Assembly (NCBI GenBank): GCA_028693695.1
Contig: JAQUUV010000045.1
Coordinates: 1 to 11,648 of the forward strand
DNA from: Syntrophomonas sp.
GTDB taxonomy: Bacteria; Bacillota; Syntrophomonadia; Syntrophomonadales; Syntrophomonadaceae
Direction of reading: 5' to 3'
DNA: 11,648 bases
The position numbers and the translations under genes are program-made. Positions within the stretch are counted from its first letter, which is position 1, and each line of letters opens with the position of its first letter. Positions 6,771 to 11,648 of this stretch are shown here, in pieces. The notes beneath the pieces were generated by a model that saw only the letters and a list, made by a program, of their open reading frames with translations, did no database searches and was not told the DNA's origin.

Positions 6771-7217
6771 ATGGCTAATTACAAAGATATCATTGTCGGT
6801 TGCATAGACAAAAAGGGAGGAATCATTGAAGCCTTCCATGCACTGCAGAACGAATTCAATTATATTCCTCACGAAGCGCTGGTCGAAGCAGCGCGGGTGT
6901 TTGGCGTTTCAGAAGCTCAGGCTTATGGAGTGGCCACCTTTTATTCCTATTTGTCCGTAGAAAAGCGAGGCAAATACATCATACGCATGTGTGAAAGCGC
7001 TCCCTGTCATGTGGCTGGAGCTGATGAATTATTAAAAGCATTAGAGAGCCAACTGGGCATTAAGGTTGGTGAAACCACTTCAGATGGTAAATTTACTTTG
7101 GAACTAACCGAGTGCGTGGGACAGTGCCAGGCAACTCCAGTTATAACGGTTAATAGTGAACCAGTGTTCAACGTAACTACAAAAATTTTACCGCAGGTTC
7201 TAGCTGCCTATAAATAA
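6771..7217 (+). CDS. nuoE: NuoE-like [2Fe-2S] thioredoxin-fold subunit
   Basis: This 148-residue protein is of the complex I 24-kDa (NuoE/HydC) family. The four cluster ligands are in the usual spacing: Cys74 and Cys79 (CESAPC), Cys115 and Cys119 (ECVGQC). The helical N-terminal part with GVATFYSYL (residues 53-61) is typical. It partners NuoF in the electron input/output module; its N1a-type [2Fe-2S] cluster sits close to FMN. The start is fixed by a very strong ribosome site. It is followed by nuoF after 19 bases and by fdhA3, forming a complete nuoE-nuoF-fdhA set. Length matches the family and nothing is missing. It probably serves all FdhA copies, unless the operon at the left edge has its own nuoE outside the window. 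Confidence 0.95.
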   Translation: MANYKDIIVGCIDKKGGIIEAFHALQNEFNYIPHEALVEAARVFGVSEAQAYGVATFYSYLSVEKRGKYIIRMCESAPCHVAGADELLKALESQLGIKVGETTSDGKFTLELTECVGQCQATPVITVNSEPVFNVTTKILPQVLAAYK

Positions 7218-7236
7218 ATAGAAAGGAGGGGATTAG

Positions 7237-8457
7237 ATGGCTGAGGAAATGCGAGTCCTATTAGAATATGCCGATAAAATAAATCCGGAAAGTGCGGATG
7301 AATATGTCAAGGTCGGCGGATATGTCGGTTTAGAAAAAGCACGGCAAATGGAAATTAACGATTTGATTCAGGAAGTAAAGAGTTCCGGGCTCAGAGGACG
7401 CGGCGGAGCAGGTTTTAATGCCGGCATGAAATGGAGTTTTGTGCCCAAGAATGCAGAAATCAAATACGTAGTGTGCAATTTGGACGAAGGCGAGCCCGGT
7501 ACATATAAAGACCGGATCATCTGCGAGAAGAATGCCCAGGCTCTTTTAGAAGGTATGGCTATCTGTGGAAGGGCCATTGGCTCTAATCAGGGCTATATTT
7601 ATTGTAGGGGAGAATATCCATTTACAGTTAAACTGCTAAAAAACGCCATACAGAGCGCCAAAGAATTGGGAGCCTTAGGAGATTTCAATATTGAAGTCAG
7701 AATGGGCGCAGGCGCTTATGTATGTGGAGAAGAAACCGCCCTAATCGAATCCATTGAAGGGCACCGGGGAGAACCCAGATTTAAGCCGCCTTTCCCAGGA
7801 GTGGCAGGACTTTGGGGAGTGCCTACAGTGGTAAATAATGTAGAAACCTTTGCATGTCTGCCATCTATTCTTACCAAAGGGTCGGCTTGGTTTGCCGGCA
7901 TCGGTGCCGCCAAATATCCGGGCACAAAAATAGTTACCCTGACTGGAGATGCAGTCAATACTACCTTCTTCGAGGTGCCGACTGATTATATACTGCGGGA
8001 TGTAATTTACAAACTGGGCGGTGGAGTAAAAGGCGGCAAGAAGTTAAAGGCAGTTCAAGTGGGAGGAACATCAGGATCATTCATACCCGAACAGAATCTG
8101 GACACCCAGATAGACTTTGATTCCATGGGCGCGATCGGTGCAGCTTTAGGATCAGGTGCGGTTTTAGTATTGGACGAGACCCGTGACATTGTTGATATTG
8201 TAACCAGAATATCCAAGTTTTTTGAACATGAATCCTGTGGTAAATGCAACCCCTGCCGGGAAGGAACCTTCCGTTGCAGAGAGATAATGGAGAAGATCAA
8301 CGCCGGCAAAGCCAGTCAAAAGGATATAGATAACCTATTATTATTAACCCGGGTAATGCAAAAAGCGGCTTTATGTGGTTTGGGACAGGCAGCTCCCTTC
8401 CCAATCCAATCAACTATTAAACATTTTGCTCACGAATATGCTAGAAAAATAGTTTAA
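7237..8457 (+). CDS. nuoF: NuoF-like NADH-binding FMN and [4Fe-4S] subunit
   Basis: This 406-residue flavoprotein oxidises NADH or reduces NAD+ and passes electrons to NuoE/FdhA clusters. Visible motifs are GLRGRGGAGF (51-60, NADH/FMN glycine-rich loop), NLDEGEPGTYKDR (81-93, FMN site), GAGAYVCGEETAL (157-169) and the [4Fe-4S] ligands Cys334, 337, 340 and 380. It has the short NuoF core only, without the N-terminal thioredoxin-like and C-terminal ferredoxin domains found in longer HydB proteins of bifurcating hydrogenases. That favours simple NAD(H) coupling, though bifurcation cannot be excluded by eye. AAAGGAGG (7222-7229) precedes ATG 7237. The last 296 bases nearly duplicate the left edge of the window. 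Confidence 0.95.
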   Translation: MAEEMRVLLEYADKINPESADEYVKVGGYVGLEKARQMEINDLIQEVKSSGLRGRGGAGFNAGMKWSFVPKNAEIKYVVCNLDEGEPGTYKDRIICEKNAQALLEGMAICGRAIGSNQGYIYCRGEYPFTVKLLKNAIQSAKELGALGDFNIEVRMGAGAYVCGEETALIESIEGHRGEPRFKPPFPGVAGLWGVPTVVNNVETFACLPSILTKGSAWFAGIGAAKYPGTKIVTLTGDAVNTTFFEVPTDYILRDVIYKLGGGVKGGKKLKAVQVGGTSGSFIPEQNLDTQIDFDSMGAIGAALGSGAVLVLDETRDIVDIVTRISKFFEHESCGKCNPCREGTFRCREIMEKINAGKASQKDIDNLLLLTRVMQKAALCGLGQAAPFPIQSTIKHFAHEYARKIV

Positions 8458-8493
8458 TTCATTTAATTTTTTTTAAGGAAAGGAGGTAAAACG

Positions 8494-11190
8494 ATGATAA
8501 AACTAACGGTAAATGGCCGAGAAATACAGGTGCCGAAAGGGACAATGGTTCTTGATGCCTGTCAACAAGCGGGCGCTGATGTCCCCACCCTGTGCTATGA
8601 TCCTGATTTAAAATTAGCCGGATCATGCCGCATGTGTGTAGTAGAAGCCAAAGGGAGACCTAACTTGATGGCTGCTTGTGTAAGCCCGGCTGAAAATGGC
8701 ATGGTTATTGAAACAGAAAGCCCGGATGTAGTTGAATCCAGAAAAATTATACTGGAATTGCTGTTGGCTCGTCACAAACTGGAATGCCATACCTGTGAAA
8801 AAGACGGCAGCTGCAAACTTCAGGATTATTGCTACCGTTATGGAGTTACCGATTCCCGCTATGCAGGCCAAGGAGCGCATTTTGGCATGGAAGACCCCAA
8901 CCCGTTTTTCAAGAGAGATTATGATAAATGTATCATATGTACCAGGTGTGTACGGGTTTGTGATGAAATCACCGGCGCCCAGGCCATAAATGTTAAAGAA
9001 CGTGGACATCATGCTAAGATAGCCACCGTTTTTGACGGTAAACTGGATGATTCAAGCTGCGTATTCTGCGGCCAATGTGTAATGGTCTGCCCGGTAGGAG
9101 CCCTAACCAGTAAAGTATCAGCCGGCAAAGGAAAATCATATCAGACCCAAAATGTATTAACGACTTGTACCTACTGCGGTACCGGCTGTACCTTTGAATT
9201 GAATGTCAAGGACGACCATGTGGTAGGAGTAACCTCAGTAAGAGAGTCGGAATTCAGCCCGGTTAATAAAGGTGCTCTGTGTGTAAAAGGACGCTTCGGC
9301 TGGGATTTTATAGAATCCAAGGAAAGGCTCACCACTCCATTAATCCGTGAAAACGGAGAATTAAGGCCCGCTTCCTGGGATGAAGCTCTGGATTATGCCG
9401 CTAATAAGATTAAAGCCATAAAGGAAAAAGATGGACCTGATTCATTAGCCCTGTTTTCTTCAGCTAGAGCGACTAATGAGGAAAATTACCTGGCCCAGAA
9501 ACTATTCCGGGCGGCGATAGGAACAAACAATGTTGACCATTGTGCCCGCCTCTGACACTCTGTTACCGTCGCCGGTCTGGGGGCAGCATTTGGTAGTGGT
9601 GCAATGACCAATTCTATTAATGAATTGGAAAAGGATGCCACAGCAATTTTCGTAATAGGTACTAACACGACTGACAATCATCCTGTAATAGGATATAAAA
9701 TCAGAAAAAATGTGCGTTTTAATGGCGCTAAACTAATAGTGGCTGATCCAAGAAGAATTGAACTGAGCAATATAGCGGATGTAGATTTACGCTTTAGGCC
9801 CGGTACCGATGTAGCACTGGTAAATGCCATGATGAACGTCATTATCACTGAGGGTCTGGAGGACAAAGACTTTATTGCCAATAGAACCGAAAACTACGAG
9901 GAATTAGTCAAAGTAGTAGAAAAATATCCGCCGCAATTGGTCGCCCAAATATGTGGGGTAGACGCTGAAGACATTAGAAAAGCGGCTCGTATTTATGCCA
10001 CCGCTGAGAGAGGTTCCATATGTTATGCTATGGGATTGACCCAACACAGTACCGGAACCGATAATGTAAAAACAATGTGCAACCTGGCTCTTCTAACCGG
10101 GAACCTGGGCAAACCAGGCACCGGGGTAAATCCCCTGCGCGGACAGAACAACGTACAGGGAGCCTGCGACATGGGTGCATTGCCAGTAGTTTATCCCGCC
10201 TATCAAGCAGTAACCAATGCCGAGGTTCGCGAGAAATTTGAAAAATTCTGGGGTGTTCCCCTGTCTCCGAATAATGGTTTAACCATTCCAGATGTAGTTG
10301 ATAAAGCCCATCATGGGGAAATCAAGGGATTGATGGTTTTTGGAGAAAATCCTATGGTCAGTGATCCAGATCTCCACCATGTGGGTGAGGCTATGGATAA
10401 TCTGGAGCTTTTGATCGTACAGGATATATTCCTGACCGAAACCGCCATGAAGGCCCATGTAGTGTTTCCAGGTGTAACCTTTGCCGAAAAGAATGGTACC
10501 TTTAGCAATACCGAGAGAAGAGTACAGCGAGTACGCCAAGCCATTACCCCCAAAGGGGATGCACATCAGGATTGGCAGATTCTTTGCGACTTATCCAACC
10601 GCTTGGGATATCCAATGAACTATAGCTCGCCGGAAGATATATTTGCGGAAATCAGAAAGGTAACGCCATCGTATGCCGGTATTAGCTACCAACGCATTGA
10701 AAAAACCGGTATTCATTGGCCCTGTCCTAACGAGGAGCATCCTGGTACACCCGTCCTGCATGGGGAAAAATTTAACCGGGGATTAGGTCTTTTCCATGCC
10801 ATTGAATTTAAGGAAGCATATGAACTTCCCGATGCTGAATACCCATTGATTCTATCGACTGGTCGCAGCCTGTTCCATTATCACACTGGTACTATGACCA
10901 GAAGATCTAGTGCTCTTAATGAATTCATGCCCTCCAACGAGGTACAGGTAAATCCTGAAACGGCAGCTAGATTAGATATAGTAGATAATGAAATGGTGAA
11001 ACTCATTACCCGTCGAGGTTACATTGAGGTTAAAACGCATGTTACTGAGATGGTTCCAGACGGAGTTGTGTTTACATTCTTCCATTTCTCCGAGGCTGCG
11101 GCCAATGTATTAACCCAAGCCAAATGTCTCGACCCGGTAGCCAAGATACCTGAGTATAAAGTATCCGCTGCCAGGATAGAAAAGATCTAG
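8494..11190 (+). CDS. fdhA: Formate dehydrogenase catalytic subunit, selenocysteine form (copy 3), UGA read through
   Basis: This 898-residue selenoprotein aligns without indels to fdhA1 (constant offset of 8174 bases). The NuoG-like Fe-S ligands are the same as in copy 1 (Cys34/45/48/62; His94/Cys98/101/107; two ferredoxin motifs at 146-156 and 189-199; Cys225/228/232/263). TGA at 9553-9555 encodes Sec354 before His355, with a SECIS-like hairpin. The C-terminal pterin-binding domain is complete, and 497 bp there are identical to fdhA1. One oddity: in the otherwise conserved ADVVLPG motif this copy reads AHVVFPG (residues 654-660, D655H and L658F). It is the last gene of nuoE-nuoF-fdhA3, 36 bases after nuoF, and is followed by a good terminator. 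Without recoding it would appear as two ORFs (8494-9555 and 9604-11190). Confidence 0.95.
9553..9555 (+). other. Selenocysteine codon UGA of fdhA3
   Basis: TGA lies in the frame at codon 354, in the same HCARL-U-HS context as in fdhA1, and the downstream frame stays open for 544 codons. Two independent paralogues keeping UGA at this exact place excludes a chance nonsense mutation. Confidence 0.95.
9566..9586 (+). promoter_or_regulatory. Bacterial SECIS element of fdhA3
   Basis: Arms CCGTCGCC (9566-9573) and GGGGGCAG (9579-9586) close the loop GGTCT (9574-9578), with the same 18-nt spacing from UGA as in fdhA1. One extra mismatch (C9567 against A9585) makes the stem base weaker than in fdhA1. 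Confidence 0.82.
10672..11168 (+). repeat. 497-bp identical tract, copy B (in fdhA3)
   Basis: Partner of 2498-2994; the sharp edges inside the coding sequence point to recent gene conversion or recombination between fdhA1 and fdhA3. Confidence 0.9.
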
Positions 11191-11212
11191 TTTAATTAGT
11201 TAAGACAGACTA

Positions 11213-11250
11213 AAACACCGGATAGTTTTTCAGCTATCCGGTGTTTCTTT
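11213..11250 (+). terminator. Rho-independent terminator after fdhA3
   Basis: A perfect 13-bp stem, AAACACCGGATAG (11213-11225) and CTATCCGGTGTTT (11234-11246), with an 8-base loop is followed by CTTTATC. It lies 22 bases after the fdhA3 stop and ends the nuoE-nuoF-fdhA3 operon. Confidence 0.92.
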
Positions 11251-11280
11251 ATCTTCAATATAAGTCTCCCTGAGGTCTAA

Positions 11281-11376
11281 ATAATCATTGAACAATATGT
11301 ACATGCTGGGAATATAAGCAAGGCTTCCGCTGAAGAATTAAATATTATCTTCATTCAAAAGCTGCATAGAGATTAA
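11281..11376 (+). pseudogene. Possible gene remnant, 31 codons
   Basis: A stop-to-stop stretch without an ATG start reads like a protein C-terminus (SKASAEELNIIFIQKLHRD). It lies between the fdhA3 terminator and the inverted-repeat element and has no ribosome site. It could be the end of a broken gene or chance. I do not recognise a family. Confidence 0.2.
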
Positions 11377-11498
11377 GCTGGACTTGACTGCTAGGTTGTG
11401 GCACAATGGCTTACCCTGCGGACGGGACATGCACTCGTTTCGGAGCCTCCCGTCGGTGGTTTTTAATTACTAGATGTCGGTGGCAGTCAAGTCCCTTA
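11374..11498. repeat. Inverted-repeat element with internal hairpin (structured RNA or MITE-like, unnamed)
   Basis: Perfect 12-bp arms GGACTTGACTGC (11380-11391) and GCAGTCAAGTCC (11483-11494) extend to TAAG/CTTA (11374-11377 with 11495-11498) across a 2-base bulge. Inside, GACGGGA (11421-11427) pairs with TCCCGTC (11448-11454), and a CTC/GAG stem is possible in its loop. The element lies between convergent genes, five bases past the stop of the minus-strand gene. No T run follows either end, so it is not a classical terminator. It could be a small structured RNA on either strand or a non-autonomous mobile repeat. Confidence 0.6.
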
Positions 11499-11502
11499 GT
11501 AG

Positions 11503-11648
11503 CTATTTACTATTTTGGAGTTCTGAAATAATCTCAGCAATTGAATCTGTAGATATAGCCCCGGCAAGACGTGGGGATCCATTGATCAAAGTTATAGGGA
11601 AGGTATATCCTGAGCGAATCACCTTTTCTACCTCTGGAAAACCAGCCA
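11503..11648 (-). CDS. C-terminal end of an unidentified, possibly thioredoxin-fold protein (start outside window)
   Basis: On the minus strand the frame is open from the window edge to TAG (complement of 11503-11505), giving 47 residues that end in EIISELQNSK. The segment GYTFPITLINGSPRLAG resembles the cis-proline strand and following turn at the end of thioredoxin-fold or small disulfide-relay-like proteins (hydrophobic-Pro-hydrophobic, then NG). This is a weak family guess from a short tail. It is convergent with fdhA3, so it belongs to a different transcription unit. Confidence 0.6.
   Translation of the reverse strand, partial: AGFPEVEKVIRSGYTFPITLINGSPRLAGAISTDSIAEIISELQNSK

Overview
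The window is a formate dehydrogenase (FDH) locus from a strictly anaerobic, selenoprotein-making bacterium, most likely a Firmicute of the Clostridia and plausibly a syntrophic Syntrophomonas-like organism. The grounds are moderate GC, strong AAAGGAGG ribosome binding sites, NAD-linked FDH subunits and UGA-encoded selenocysteine. The organism is an inference; no species marker is present.

Layout, left to right. The window opens in the tail of a NuoF-like flavoprotein gene (1-296), followed by a full-length selenocysteine FDH catalytic gene, fdhA1 (320-3016, in-frame UGA at 1379) and a terminator (3039-3080). A 1.3 kb stretch without convincing genes follows. It holds a consensus promoter, a structured leader-like segment ending in a strong terminator with an alternative (antiterminator) pairing, a second consensus promoter, another long hairpin and a fossil of the nuoF 3' end. 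Next comes fdhA2 (4338-6665), with cysteine instead of selenocysteine and without its C-terminal domain. A perfect 28-bp inverted repeat of REP type separates it from nuoE-like (6771-7217), nuoF-like (7237-8457) and a second selenocysteine gene, fdhA3 (8494-11190), closed by a terminator (11213-11250). At the right edge are a 115-125 nt inverted-repeat element and the 3' end of a minus-strand gene with a thioredoxin-fold-like tail.

How the genes work together. NuoE-like ([2Fe-2S]) and NuoF-like (FMN, NAD(H), [4Fe-4S]) form an NADH-oxidising or NAD-reducing module. FdhA carries several Fe-S clusters in a NuoG-like N-terminus that wire this module to a Mo or W bis-pterin site, where CO2 and formate are interconverted. 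In a syntroph this would dispose of NADH electrons as formate. No signal peptides or membrane segments are seen, so the complex should be cytoplasmic.

Evolution. The locus arose by duplication of a nuoF-fdhA unit and has been reshaped since: a 497-bp identical tract at the 3' ends of fdhA1 and fdhA3, almost identical nuoF tails, a mosaic fdhA2, and a REP at the point where fdhA2 is truncated. The least explained parts are the intergenic RNA-like segments at 3160-3673 and 3876-4133 and the element at 11374-11498.
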